Shown here piece after piece: positions 25,708-33,723 of a stretch of DNA of 36,015 nucleotides (within the stretch, counting starts at the first letter, position 1; the number at the start of each line of letters is the position of its first letter). The notes beneath the pieces are model-generated. The model was given only the letters and a program-made list of their open reading frames with translations. It was not told the DNA's origin and made no database searches. Origin of the DNA: Streptomyces coryli (GTDB taxonomy: Bacteria > Actinomycetota > Actinomycetes > Streptomycetales > Streptomycetaceae); assembly GCF_011044975.1 (NCBI RefSeq), contig NZ_JAAKZV010000059.1, positions 1-36,015 on the forward strand, given 5' to 3'. The translations under genes and the position numbers were made by a program.

Positions 25708-25734
25708 CCAACAGCCGCGATGCGGCAGATGCAG

Positions 25735-25763
25735 CAGGCCCCGGTCATGGTGACCGGGGCCTG
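25735..25763 (+). terminator. Intrinsic terminator of second tRNA-Gly(GCC)
   Basis: A perfect 13-bp stem, CAGGCCCCGGTCA with TGACCGGGGCCTG, and a 3-nt loop, 31 bases before mutY. The loop-proximal part resembles the terminator after copy 1 (GGTCA/TGACC). Confidence 0.85.
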
Positions 25764-25793
25764 ACGCGTTTCTGTGCCAGGATCGGTTACGCC

Positions 25794-26699
25794 ATGACTG
25801 CGACGACCGAAACCACGACGACGGCCCCCGAGGCCCTGCACGCACCCGTCATCGACTGGTTCGACGGCTGCGCCCGCGACCTGCCCTGGCGCCGCCCCGA
25901 GGCCGGCGCCTGGGGCGTGATGGTCAGCGAGTTCATGCTGCAGCAGACGCCCGTGAACCGGGTGCTGCCCGTATACGAGCAGTGGATGACGCGCTGGCCC
26001 CGCCCCGCCAACCTGGCCGACGAGGCCCCCGGCGAGGCGGTCCGCGCCTGGGGCCGGCTCGGCTATCCGCGCCGCGCCCTGCGCCTGCACGCCGCCGCCG
26101 TCGCCATACAGGAACGCCACAACGGCGATGTCCCGCGCCGGCACGCCCAGCTGCTCGCGCTGCCCGGCATCGGCGAGTACACCGCGGCGGCGGTGGCCTC
26201 GTTCGCGTACGGACAGCGCCATCCCGTCCTGGACACCAACGTCCGCCGGGTCTACGCCCGGGCGATCAGCGGCACCGAGTTCCCGCCCGGCGCCACCACG
26301 GCCGCCGAGCGCCGCATCGCCCGCGAGCTGCTGCCCGACGACGACGACACCGCCGCGCGCTGGGCGGCCGCCTCGATGGAGCTGGGCGCGCTGGTGTGCA
26401 CCTCGCGCAACCCGTCGTGCCACGCGTGCCCCATCGCGCAGCAGTGCGCCTGGCGGCAGGCGGGCTCGCCCGCGTACGAGGGCCCGCCGCGCCGCGGCCA
26501 GACCTACGCGGGCACCGACCGCCAGGTCCGCGGCCGGCTGCTGGCGGTGCTGCGCGAGGCGGACGGGCCGGTGCCGCAGGCGGCGCTCGACCAGGTGTGG
26601 GACGAGCCCGTGCAGCGGGCGCGGGCGCTGGACGGGCTCGTATCGGACGGGCTGGTGGAGCCGCTGGCGGACGGGGTGTACCGGCTGCCGGGGGCGTGA
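25794..26699 (+). CDS. mutY: A/G-specific adenine DNA glycosylase
   Basis: A 301-residue MutY. Catalytic Glu46 is in SEFMLQQTP, the helix-hairpin-helix is LPGIGEYTAAAV at about 123, the catalytic Asp is in VLDTNVRRV, and the iron-sulfur cysteines are C202, C209, C212 and C218. It removes adenine mispaired with 8-oxoguanine. At 301 residues it is shorter than E. coli MutY and has only a reduced C-terminal recognition domain, as is usual in actinobacteria. No ribosome site is seen before the ATG, so the message may be leaderless. It is convergent with the VOC gene, four bases away. Confidence 0.95.
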   Translation: MTATTETTTTAPEALHAPVIDWFDGCARDLPWRRPEAGAWGVMVSEFMLQQTPVNRVLPVYEQWMTRWPRPANLADEAPGEAVRAWGRLGYPRRALRLHAAAVAIQERHNGDVPRRHAQLLALPGIGEYTAAAVASFAYGQRHPVLDTNVRRVYARAISGTEFPPGATTAAERRIARELLPDDDDTAARWAAASMELGALVCTSRNPSCHACPIAQQCAWRQAGSPAYEGPPRRGQTYAGTDRQVRGRLLAVLREADGPVPQAALDQVWDEPVQRARALDGLVSDGLVEPLADGVYRLPGA

Positions 26700-26703
26700 G
26701 CCG

Positions 26704-27114
26704 TCAGTCGCGCGCCTGGGTGAGCGAGTACCAGTTGCCGTTGTCGTCCCGGAAGATCGCTTCGATCCCGTACGGGCGCTCCTGCGGCTCCTGGATGAAC
26801 TCCACGCCCTTGTCCTTCAGCTCCCGGTAGGTGGCGTGGCAGTCCTTGGCGCGGAACGCCCCGGCGCCCAGCACGCCCTTGCTCACCAGCTTGGTCAGCG
26901 CCTCGGCCGACTCCGGGTCGAGGCCGGGGCCGTCGGGGCGCATCAGGGCCAGCGAGACGTCCGGCTGGTCGGGTGCGCCGACGGTGATCCAGTGCATGTC
27001 CGGACCCATCTCGACGTCGTCGCGGACCTCGAAGCCGAGCTTGTCGGTGAAGAACTTCAGGGTCCGCTGCTGGTCGGTGGTCCAGACGGTGGTGAGGGCA
27101 AGGTTCGTAATCAT
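26704..27114 (-). CDS. VOC (glyoxalase/bleomycin-resistance fold) protein
   Basis: A 136-residue protein with the paired beta-alpha-beta-beta-beta modules of the VOC superfamily: ITNLALTTVWTTDQQRTLKF followed by TDKLGFEVRDDVEMG, then the second half ending IEAIFRDDNGNWYSLTQARD. Family members bind metals, antibiotics or act as glyoxalase-type enzymes. The metal ligands are not clearly conserved, so no reaction is proposed. It lies 25 bp after an AraC-type regulator on the same strand but has its own TACCGT box 6 nt before the ATG. Confidence 0.85.
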   Translation of the reverse strand: MITNLALTTVWTTDQQRTLKFFTDKLGFEVRDDVEMGPDMHWITVGAPDQPDVSLALMRPDGPGLDPESAEALTKLVSKGVLGAGAFRAKDCHATYRELKDKGVEFIQEPQERPYGIEAIFRDDNGNWYSLTQARD

Positions 27115-27120
27115 GCTTTT

Positions 27121-27126
27121 ACGGTA
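27121..27126 (-). promoter_or_regulatory. Candidate -10 box, leaderless start of VOC gene
   Basis: TACCGT on the minus strand with 6 nt (AAAAGC) before the ATG, and no Shine-Dalgarno sequence. It lies inside the 25-bp gap after the AraC gene, so the VOC gene may have its own transcript besides any read-through. Confidence 0.4.
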
Positions 27127-27139
27127 GGCAGCGCCCGGC

Positions 27140-27577
27140 TCACCGCGCTTCTCCAGAATTGCGCTCTGTCTCCTCGATCCGCGGCTTGAAGCCGCCCGTC
27201 CACAGCAGCGCGAAGCAGCCGGGAATCAGCGCGGCACCCTTCCCGACGTGGGTGCGCCGGTACTCCCCCGGCGTCTGGCCGGTCTGCTTCTTGAAGGCGG
27301 TGGAGAAGCTCCCCAGACTGGCGAAGCCGACCAGAGTGCAGATCTCCGTCACGGACAGATCGCAGGTGCGCAGCATGTCCTGGGCCCGGTCGATGCGCCG
27401 CCGGGACAGGTACTGCCCGGGCGTCTCCCCGTACGCCGCCTTGAAGGCGCGGACGAAGTGGTAGCGGGAGTAGCCGGCGGCCGCCGCTGACGCGTCCAGG
27501 TCGAGCTCCGGGTCGGCGAAGTCCCGGTCCATGGCGTCCTTGGCCAGGCGGAGGCGGCGCAGGTCGTTCGGGTGCAC
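27140..27577 (-). CDS. Small AraC-family regulator (DNA-binding domain only)
   Basis: A 145-residue protein made almost entirely of the AraC/XylS DNA-binding domain: DLDASAAAAGYSRYHFVRAF is the first helix-turn-helix and ICTLVGFASLGSFSTAFKK the second, with TGQTPGEYRR closing the family signature. There is no effector domain, so like MarA or SoxS it may be controlled by its amount. The GTG start has a TACGCT box 7 nt upstream. It precedes the VOC gene, and a regulator next to a VOC protein suggests a small stress or drug response, though no target is visible. Confidence 0.88.
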   Translation of the reverse strand: MHPNDLRRLRLAKDAMDRDFADPELDLDASAAAAGYSRYHFVRAFKAAYGETPGQYLSRRRIDRAQDMLRTCDLSVTEICTLVGFASLGSFSTAFKKQTGQTPGEYRRTHVGKGAALIPGCFALLWTGGFKPRIEETERNSGEAR

Positions 27578-27584
27578 GCCTTTG

Positions 27585-27590
27585 AGCGTA
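27585..27590 (-). promoter_or_regulatory. Candidate -10 box, leaderless start of AraC gene
   Basis: TACGCT on the minus strand, 7 nt before the GTG. A weak AAAGG overlaps the gap, so a very short leader is also possible. Confidence 0.4.
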
Positions 27591-27605
27591 AGAGCCCGTG
27601 AAGAA

Positions 27606-27647
27606 GGCCGCGTCCCCTCCGCCCGCTACTGCGGAGGGGACGCGGCC
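27606..27647 (-). terminator. Intrinsic terminator of the drug-exporter gene
   Basis: A perfect 17-bp stem (27606-27622 with 27631-27647) and an 8-nt loop, 16 bases after the stop codon. It is the longest perfect stem in the window. Confidence 0.9.
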
Positions 27648-27663
27648 GGTCTCGGGTGGGCGG

Positions 27664-29253
27664 TCAGGCCTTCACGGCCTCGCCCTCGACGGCGGCCTGC
27701 GGTGCGTCGTCGCCGTCGCCCTTCTTCTTCGGGGCGGCGCCCTTCAGCGGCACCTCCTTGACGAACCAGGTGGCCAGGAAGGCGAGGAGCGCGACGCCCG
27801 CGCCCCACAGGAACACGTGGTGGGTGCCGGCGGAGACGGCGTGGAAGTAGGCGTCCTTGATCTGGCCCGGGAGCCCCGCGATCGCCTCCGGCGGCAGCTG
27901 GGCGTTGCCGGAGAGCTTCGCCGCGGCCTCGGGGGAACGCTCCTTCAGGGTGTCCGCGACCTGGCTGCTGAAGATCGAGCCCATCAGCGCGACGCCGAAG
28001 GAGCCGCCGATCGTACGGGTCAGGGTGATCGTCGACGAGCCGGAGCCCATGTCGCGCATCTCCAGGCTGTTCTGGCCGACCAGCATCGTGGTCTGCATCA
28101 GGAAGCCCATGCCGGCGCCGAGGATGGCCATGAAGATGCCCGAGGTCAGGCGGGTGGTGCCGGTGCCCATGGTGGACAGCAGGTACATGCCGAGGACCAT
28201 CAGGGCGCCGCCGATGATCGGGAAGACCTTGTACTTGCCGGTCGAGGTGATGACGCGGCCGACGAAGAGCGACACGATCATGACCGGCAGCATCATCGGG
28301 AGCAGCAGCAGGCCGGAGTTGGTGGCGTTCGCGCCCTGGACGCTCTGCTGATAGAGCGGCAGGAAGGTGGTCCCGCCGAACATCACGAAGCCGACGATGA
28401 AGCCGACGACGTTCATCAGGGAGAAGTTGCCGTTCTTGAAGATCCGCAGGGGGATGATCGGCTCCGCGGCCCGCGTCTCCGCCCAGATGAAGGCGGCGAG
28501 CGCCACGACGCCGGTGATCGCCAGGCCGATGATCTGGACCGACGCCCAGTCGTACTCGGTGCCGCCCCACGAGGTGACCAGCACCAGCGCGGTGAGCCCG
28601 ACGGAGAGCAGCCCCGCGCCCAGGTAGTCGATCTTCGCCTTGATCCGCTTCTTCGGCAGGTGCAGCACGGAGGAGATCACGAAGAGCGCGACCACGCCGA
28701 GCGGCAGGTTGATGTAGAAGGCCCAGCGCCAGCCGAGGTGGTCGGTGATGGTGCCGCCGACCAGCGGGCCGCCGATGGTGGCGATGCCCATGACCGCGGC
28801 CATCATGCCCTGGTACTTGCCGCGCTCCCGCGGCGGCACCAGGTCGCCGATGATCGCCATGACGCCGACGATCAGACCGCCGCCGCCGAGGCCCTGCACG
28901 GCGCGGAAGGCGATGAGCTGGCCCATGTCCTGTGCCATGCCGCTCAGCACGCTGCCGATCAGGAACAGCACGATCGAGGACATGAAGATGCCCTTGCGGC
29001 CGTACATGTCGCCGAACTTGCCCCACAGCGGGGTGGAGACGGCGATGGCGAGGGTGTAGGCGGTGACGACCCACGAGAGGTGGTCCAGGCCACCGAGCTC
29101 GCCGACGATCGTGGGCATAGCGGTGCCGACGATCAGGTTGTCGAGCATGGCCAGCATCATGGTGATCATGAGGCCGAACATCACGAACCAGATGTTCTTC
29201 TGCGGTGGTGCTTCCGGTATCGCGTCCGGAACCGCGTCGTTCTGCTGAGACAT
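27664..29253 (-). CDS. MFS drug exporter, DHA2 (EmrB/QacA) family, 14 TM
   Basis: A 529-residue transporter with 14 predicted membrane segments. Family signatures are LDNLIVGTAMPTIVGELGG (motif D1), LWGKFGDMYGRKGIFMSS (motif A), FRAVQGLGGGGLIVGVMAII (motif B) and PLVGGTITDHLGWRWAFYIN (motif C, antiporter type). A charged cytoplasmic tail rich in Lys, Asp and Ala closes the protein. It should export cationic or amphipathic compounds in exchange for protons. It is divergent from a TetR gene, and a clear promoter with an operator arm in its spacer precedes it. Confidence 0.95.
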   Translation of the reverse strand: MSQQNDAVPDAIPEAPPQKNIWFVMFGLMITMMLAMLDNLIVGTAMPTIVGELGGLDHLSWVVTAYTLAIAVSTPLWGKFGDMYGRKGIFMSSIVLFLIGSVLSGMAQDMGQLIAFRAVQGLGGGGLIVGVMAIIGDLVPPRERGKYQGMMAAVMGIATIGGPLVGGTITDHLGWRWAFYINLPLGVVALFVISSVLHLPKKRIKAKIDYLGAGLLSVGLTALVLVTSWGGTEYDWASVQIIGLAITGVVALAAFIWAETRAAEPIIPLRIFKNGNFSLMNVVGFIVGFVMFGGTTFLPLYQQSVQGANATNSGLLLLPMMLPVMIVSLFVGRVITSTGKYKVFPIIGGALMVLGMYLLSTMGTGTTRLTSGIFMAILGAGMGFLMQTTMLVGQNSLEMRDMGSGSSTITLTRTIGGSFGVALMGSIFSSQVADTLKERSPEAAAKLSGNAQLPPEAIAGLPGQIKDAYFHAVSAGTHHVFLWGAGVALLAFLATWFVKEVPLKGAAPKKKGDGDDAPQAAVEGEAVKA

Positions 29254-29279
29254 ACCCCGTCCCCTTACTTACTTGTCGT

Positions 29280-29324
29280 CCGGCTAGTTGGCTACACTGG
29301 AGAAGGTACGCAGCCACTAGCCGG
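29280..29324. promoter_or_regulatory. TetR operator between exporter and repressor genes
   Basis: An inverted repeat with arms CCGGCTAGTTGGCT (29280-29293) and AGCCACTAGCCGG (29312-29324). The arms are complementary over 13 bp with one bulged T and an 18-bp spacer. One arm lies between the -35 and -10 of the exporter promoter, where bound repressor would block polymerase. Confidence 0.7.
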
Positions 29325-29331
29325 TCGTCAA
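29303..29331 (-). promoter_or_regulatory. Promoter of the drug-exporter gene
   Basis: On the minus strand TTGACG (-35, 29326-29331) and TACCTT (-10, 29303-29308) are separated by exactly 17 bp. This is the best sigma-HrdB-type promoter seen in the window. The leader would be about 40 nt. Confidence 0.65.
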
Positions 29332-29379
29332 GTTAGTATGGTCAAGGCTCGGCAAACACCAGGTAGAGGAGCGAAGCGG

Positions 29380-29937
29380 ATGGGCAGCAGGGGTGACACC
29401 CGCCAGCGGATCCAGGACGTAGCACTGGAGCTCTTCGCCGAGCGCGGGTACGAGAAGACGTCGCTCCGGGAGATCGCCGAGCGGCTCGAGGTCACGAAGG
29501 CGGCGCTGTACTACCACTTCAAGACCAAGGAAGACATCCTGATCAGCCTCTTCGAGGACCTGACCCGGCCCTTGGACGAGCTGATCGCGTGGGGTGAGAA
29601 GCAGCCGCGGACGCTGGAGACGAAAAAGCTGCTGCTGTCCCGCTACAGCGAGGCGCTGCAGGACTGCTCGGAGCTTTTCCGCTTCATGCAGGAGAACCAG
29701 GCGACGGTGCGGGAGCTGAACATCGGGGAGCGCTTCAAGGAGCGCATGATCACGATGATGGGCCTGCTCCGCGACAAGGACGCGAGCCTCAAGGACCAGG
29801 CGCGCTGCGTGACGGCGCTGTTCAGCATGCACGCCGGCATGTTCGCCATGAAAGACGTCGAGGGCGACCCCGAGGACAAGCGGAAGGCTGTCCTCGAAGT
29901 CGCCCAGGAGCTGGTGAGTGCGGCTCACCACGCGTAA
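29380..29937 (+). CDS. TetR-family repressor
   Basis: A 185-residue TetR regulator. The DNA-binding domain is complete: RQRIQDVALELFAERGYEKT, SLREIAERLEVTKAALYYHF and KTKEDILISLFEDL. The ligand domain follows, with a long helical core and AELVSAAHHA-like end. I prefer the ATG at 29380, which has GAGGAG nine bases upstream; an ATG at 29338 would add 14 basic residues but lacks a ribosome site. It is divergent from the exporter and separated by the operator, so it almost certainly represses the exporter and perhaps itself until a drug binds. It ends five bases from the convergent peptidase gene. Confidence 0.93.
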   Translation: MGSRGDTRQRIQDVALELFAERGYEKTSLREIAERLEVTKAALYYHFKTKEDILISLFEDLTRPLDELIAWGEKQPRTLETKKLLLSRYSEALQDCSELFRFMQENQATVRELNIGERFKERMITMMGLLRDKDASLKDQARCVTALFSMHAGMFAMKDVEGDPEDKRKAVLEVAQELVSAAHHA

Positions 29938-29942
29938 TCCGC

Positions 29943-30431
29943 TCAGAACTTCACGCCCTTGTTCTGCAGGAAGACGATCGGGTTCACGGCCGAGCCGTAG
30001 TACGGCGTGGTGCGGACCTCGAAGTGCAGGTGCGGGCCGGTCGAATTGCCGGTGGTGCCGATCAGGCCGATGACCTGGTTGGTGCTGACCTTCTGGCCCA
30101 GGCTCACGTTGATCTTCGACAGGTGGCCGTACTGGGTGTACACGCCCTCGGCGTGCTTGATCACGATGTTGTTGCCGTAGGCCCCGCCCCAGCCCGCCTC
30201 TACGACGGTGCCGCCGTGCGCGGAGTGCACCTTGGTGCCGGTCGGCGCGGCGAAGTCCTGGCCGGAGTGCTTGGCGGCCCAGCGGGCGCCGCCCTGGTTG
30301 TACTGCCCGGTGAAGGTGTACGGGTCGCTGACCGGCGAGACCCAGGAGGGGGCGGCGTTCGCCACGCCGGCGCCGGTAAGGGCTATCGCAACGCCGACGC
30401 CGGCGGCGGTGAACTTGGCACGCTTAGACAT
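29943..30431 (-). CDS. Secreted M23 (LytM-type) endopeptidase
   Basis: A 162-residue exported enzyme. The signal peptide is MSKRAKFTAAGVGVAIALTG with likely cleavage after ANA (residue 26). The rest is one M23 domain: HSGQDFAAPTGT supplies the first zinc ligands, then GWGGAYGNNIVIKHAEGVYT, GHLSKINVSLGQKV and HLHFEV with the catalytic and third-ligand histidines. It should cut peptide cross-links in peptidoglycan outside the cell. GAGAGG stands before the ATG. The gene is preceded by about 230 nt of apparently transcribed leader. Confidence 0.93.
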   Translation of the reverse strand: MSKRAKFTAAGVGVAIALTGAGVANAAPSWVSPVSDPYTFTGQYNQGGARWAAKHSGQDFAAPTGTKVHSAHGGTVVEAGWGGAYGNNIVIKHAEGVYTQYGHLSKINVSLGQKVSTNQVIGLIGTTGNSTGPHLHFEVRTTPYYGSAVNPIVFLQNKGVKF

Positions 30432-30676
30432 TCCGGATTACCTCTCAGATTGGGACGACCAATCATTGGTAACCCGTAATTCCGAGGCACCCAAAAATGC
30501 CGGTTACTAGCTCCGCTCGTAGCGGCAGATAGGGCATTACGGCCCTTGCCTCAGGACGTGGAAGCCCTCCGTCGCGCCCGCTCTGAGCTGCGGTGTCTAC
30601 ACAGAGGCCCAAAGACCCCAGGCCGACCGGGCCGAAGGTCCGGGCCTTTGGAAAGGCGCACCTACTAAACACCCTA
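30432..30676 (-). promoter_or_regulatory. Promoter and long structured leader of M23 gene
   Basis: A minus-strand TAGGGT (plus 30671-30676) is a good -10, which would give a leader of about 230 nt. Small perfect hairpins include AGGGC-ATTACG-GCCCT (30531-30546) and CCGCT-CGT-AGCGG (30513-30525), plus GC-rich folds farther upstream. Muralytic genes of Streptomyces are sometimes preceded by c-di-AMP (ydaO-type) riboswitches. I cannot align the conserved GGGTGAATC core here, so the class is left open. Confidence 0.45.
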
Positions 30677-30714
30677 GTATGTGGAAAATGACTGTGCTAC
30701 ATGCCACAACAAAA

Positions 30715-30750
30715 GAGCCGCCCCGGACCCTTTCGGGTCCGGGGCGGCTC
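30715..30750 (-). terminator. Intrinsic terminator of clpC
   Basis: A perfect 16-bp stem, GAGCCGCCCCGGACCC with GGGTCCGGGGCGGCTC, and a TTTC loop. On the minus strand TTTT follows, giving a U-tract, 24 bases after the stop. Confidence 0.92.
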
Positions 30751-30773
30751 TCGCGTTGAGCGCCGGGAGGCGC

Positions 30774-33302
30774 TTACGCCTCCTTGCTGAGGTTCGGCCC
30801 GGCAGTGCCGCCCGCGGCGGCGTCCACCGGCGGAGCGTCGGGCAGCGCCGACTTCTCCTCGCCGCGGAAGGTGAAGGTGGCTTCCTCGCCCTCGCCCTCC
30901 GTGTCGACGACCACGATCTGACCGGGGCGCAGCTCGTTGAAGAGGATCTTCTCCGAGAGCGTGTCCTCGATCTCGCGCTGGACGGAACGGCGCAGCGGCC
31001 GGGCGCCCAGCACCGGGTCGAAGCCCTTCTTCGCCAGCAGCTCCTTGGCCGCCGTCGAGAGCTCCAGGCCCATGTCGCGGTCCTTCAGACGCTCATCCAG
31101 CTCGGAGATCCGCAGATCCACGATCTCGATGATGTTGTCCCGCGTGAGCTGGTGGAAGACCACCGTGTCGTCGACACGGTTCAGGAACTCGGGGCGGAAG
31201 TGCTGCTTCAGCTCCTCGTTGACCTTGGACTTCATCCGCTCGTACCCGGTCTTGACGTCGCCCTGGGCGGCGAAGCCCAGGTTGAAGCCCTTGGAGATGT
31301 CCCGGGTGCCGAGGTTGGTCGTCATGATGATGATCGTGTTCTTGAAGTCCACGACCCGGCCCTGGGAGTCGGTCAGGCGACCGTCCTCCAGCACCTGCAG
31401 CAGCGAGTTGAAGATGTCCGGGTGCGCCTTCTCGACCTCGTCGAAGAGCACCACGGAGAACGGCTTGCGCCGCACCTTCTCGGTCAGCTGACCGCCCTCT
31501 TCGTAGCCCACGTAGCCGGGCGGCGAACCGAACAGCCGCGAGACCGTGTGCTTCTCCGAGAACTCGGACATGTCGAGCTGGATCAGCGCGTCCTCGTCGC
31601 CGAAGAGGAACTCCGCGAGGGTCTTCGACAGCTCGGTCTTACCGACACCGGACGGGCCGGCGAAGATGAACGAGCCACCGGGACGCTTCGGGTCCTTCAG
31701 ACCGGCCCGAGTACGGCGGATCGCCTGCGAGAGCGCCTTGATGGCGTCCTCCTGGCCGATGACCCGCTTGTGGAGCTCGTCCTCCATCCGCAGCAGACGC
31801 GAGGACTCCTCCTCGGTCAGCTTGAAGACCGGGATACCCGTCGCCGTGGCCAGGACCTCGGCGATCAGCTCCTCGTCGACCTCGGCCACGACATCCATGT
31901 CGCCGGCCTTCCATTCCTTCTCCCGCTTGGCCTTCGCGGCCAGCAGCTGCTTCTCCTTGTCGCGGAGGCCGGCGGCGAGCTCGAAGTCCTGGGAGTCGAT
32001 GGCCGACTCCTTCTCCCGGCGCACGTCGGCGATCTTCTCGTCGAACTCGCGCAGGTCCGGCGGCGCGGTCATCCGGCGGATACGCATCCGGGAGCCGGCC
32101 TCGTCGATCAGGTCGATCGCCTTGTCCGGCAGGAAGCGGTCCGAGATGTACCGGTCGGCCAGGGTGGCCGCGGCCACCAGCGCGGCGTCCGTGATGGAGA
32201 CGCGGTGGTGGGCCTCGTAACGGTCCCGCAGGCCCTTGAGGATCTCGATGGTGTGCTGCAGCGAGGGCTCGGCGACCTGGATCGGCTGGAAGCGGCGCTC
32301 CAGGGCCGCGTCCTTCTCCAGGTGCTTGCGGTACTCGTCCAGCGTGGTGGCACCGATGGTCTGCAGCTCGCCGCGCGCCAGCATGGGCTTGAGGATCGAG
32401 GCCGCGTCGATCGCGCCCTCGGCCGCGCCCGCGCCGACCAGCGTGTGCAGCTCGTCGATGAACAGGATGATGTCGCCGCGGGTGCGGATCTCCTTGAGCA
32501 CCTTCTTCAGGCGCTCCTCGAAGTCACCGCGGTAACGGGAGCCGGCGACCAGGGCGCCGAGGTCCAGGGTGTAGAGGTGCTTGTCCTTCAGGGTCTCGGG
32601 CACCTCGCCCTTGACGATGGCCTGGGCAAGACCCTCCACGACGGCGGTCTTACCGACGCCGGGCTCACCGATCAGGACCGGGTTGTTCTTCGTACGGCGC
32701 GACAGCACCTGCATGACGCGCTCGATCTCCTTCTCGCGCCCGATGACCGGGTCGAGCTTGGATTCGCGCGCCGCCTGGGTGAGGTTGCGGCCGAACTGAT
32801 CAAGGACCAGGGAAGTGGAGGGGGTGCCCTCCTGCGGGCCGCCGGCGGTGGCGGCCTCCTTGCCCTGGTAGCCCGACAGCAGCTGGATGACCTGCTGGCG
32901 GACGCGGTTGAGGTCGGCGCCCAGCTTCACGAGGACCTGGGCGGCGACGCCCTCGCCCTCGCGGATCAGGCCGAGCAGGATGTGCTCGGTGCCGATGTAG
33001 TTGTGCCCCAGCTGAAGGGCCTCGCGGAGCGACAGCTCCAGCACCTTCTTGGCCCGGGGGGTGAAGGGGATGTGGCCGGACGGGGCCTGCTGGCCCTGGC
33101 CGATGATCTCCTCAACCTGCTGGCGGACCGCCTCGAGCGAAATCCCGAGGCTCTCCAGGGCCTTAGCGGCGACACCCTCACCCTCATGGATCAGACCCAA
33201 GAGGATGTGCTCGGTGCCGATGTAGTTGTGGTTGAGCATCCGGGCCTCTTCTTGGGCCAGGACGACAACCCGCCGCGCGCGGTCGGTGAACCTCTCGAAC
33301 AT
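30774..33302 (-). CDS. clpC: AAA+ unfoldase ClpC, ATPase subunit of the Clp protease
   Basis: An 842-residue ClpC. Two Clp N repeats fill about 1-145 ([20 protein letters not shown], then the repeated [13 protein letters not shown]). The first AAA+ module has Walker A GEPGVGKT at about 212 and Walker [15 protein letters not shown]. The UVR-type middle region ([20 protein letters not shown]) separates it from the second module, with Walker A GPSGVGKT at about 549. GFNLGF is the ClpP-binding loop. GAGGAG precedes the ATG. ClpC unfolds proteins for ClpP. An inverted repeat matching the ClgR core lies about 315 bp upstream. Confidence 0.97.
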   Translation of the reverse strand: MFERFTDRARRVVVLAQEEARMLNHNYIGTEHILLGLIHEGEGVAAKALESLGISLEAVRQQVEEIIGQGQQAPSGHIPFTPRAKKVLELSLREALQLGHNYIGTEHILLGLIREGEGVAAQVLVKLGADLNRVRQQVIQLLSGYQGKEAATAGGPQEGTPSTSLVLDQFGRNLTQAARESKLDPVIGREKEIERVMQVLSRRTKNNPVLIGEPGVGKTAVVEGLAQAIVKGEVPETLKDKHLYTLDLGALVAGSRYRGDFEERLKKVLKEIRTRGDIILFIDELHTLVGAGAAEGAIDAASILKPMLARGELQTIGATTLDEYRKHLEKDAALERRFQPIQVAEPSLQHTIEILKGLRDRYEAHHRVSITDAALVAAATLADRYISDRFLPDKAIDLIDEAGSRMRIRRMTAPPDLREFDEKIADVRREKESAIDSQDFELAAGLRDKEKQLLAAKAKREKEWKAGDMDVVAEVDEELIAEVLATATGIPVFKLTEEESSRLLRMEDELHKRVIGQEDAIKALSQAIRRTRAGLKDPKRPGGSFIFAGPSGVGKTELSKTLAEFLFGDEDALIQLDMSEFSEKHTVSRLFGSPPGYVGYEEGGQLTEKVRRKPFSVVLFDEVEKAHPDIFNSLLQVLEDGRLTDSQGRVVDFKNTIIIMTTNLGTRDISKGFNLGFAAQGDVKTGYERMKSKVNEELKQHFRPEFLNRVDDTVVFHQLTRDNIIEIVDLRISELDERLKDRDMGLELSTAAKELLAKKGFDPVLGARPLRRSVQREIEDTLSEKILFNELRPGQIVVVDTEGEGEEATFTFRGEEKSALPDAPPVDAAAGGTAGPNLSKEA

Positions 33303-33723
33303 CGTTATCGCTCCTCAGAGCGGTCAGGCAGTAAAGGGGTCGGTCCCCTCCCTGTCCTTCCGCAGCTTAGTCCCGCAAGCGGGGACCGCTCATTCCAACT
33401 GCCGACACCCGTCCATGGCCTCCTGCCCGAACAGCCGACAACAGCTCCAACCCGATGGTGCGGAACGATGTTCCCCCAGGCCAGGCATATACGCTCATTG
33501 CCGCTACGCCCATGGCGAACGCGAGCCATCCGCGACCATCGGGTCCATCGCTCTCACTAGCCAAGTCTTACCCGTTAAGGGTGCGGGCCCATGCGATTTC
33601 GGGCCTGCTTCCCTGCGCTAACGGCGAACAAGCTTGCGCTCCATCCCGGTACGCACCGATACGCACCGCGACCGACCGGCGTTCAGCCGTAACTCTGCGT
33701 GGTCGGTGGCCGTTGATCCGGGC
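33303..33723. other. Divergent clpC / SCO3374-family intergenic region
   Basis: About 420 bp without a credible gene. It holds the ClgR-like site described separately and ACCC-GTTAA-GGGT (33570-33582), a small inverted repeat. Promoters are not obvious on either strand, so the long distance from the ClgR-like site to clpC implies a leader of up to about 300 nt or an unseen proximal promoter. Confidence 0.5.
33616..33629. promoter_or_regulatory. Candidate ClgR operator upstream of clpC
   Basis: CGCTAACGGCGAAC matches the core CGC-YNANR-GCG-WWS of the ClgR consensus as I remember it from corynebacteria. Read on the minus strand it is GTTCGCCGTTAGCG. The upstream W positions of the full consensus are not conserved. 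In Streptomyces ClgR activates clp genes, including clpC. Confidence 0.5.

Noticed and set aside
21783-25708. A genomic island between the tRNA-Gly repeats
   Set aside because: No integrase or change in base composition is visible, and the repeats are complete tRNA genes with their own promoters or terminators. I keep the repeat as an observation but not the island claim.
30432-30660. c-di-AMP (ydaO-type) riboswitch before the M23 gene
   Set aside because: Only a faint GCTAGTAACCGG similarity is seen; the GGGTGAATC core and the 3' CAGCTAACC element are not found, so I do not annotate the class.
30681-33560. A 959-codon open frame antisense to clpC
   Set aside because: Same cause: GC-biased third positions of clpC remove stops on the other strand. 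No motif or ribosome site is present.
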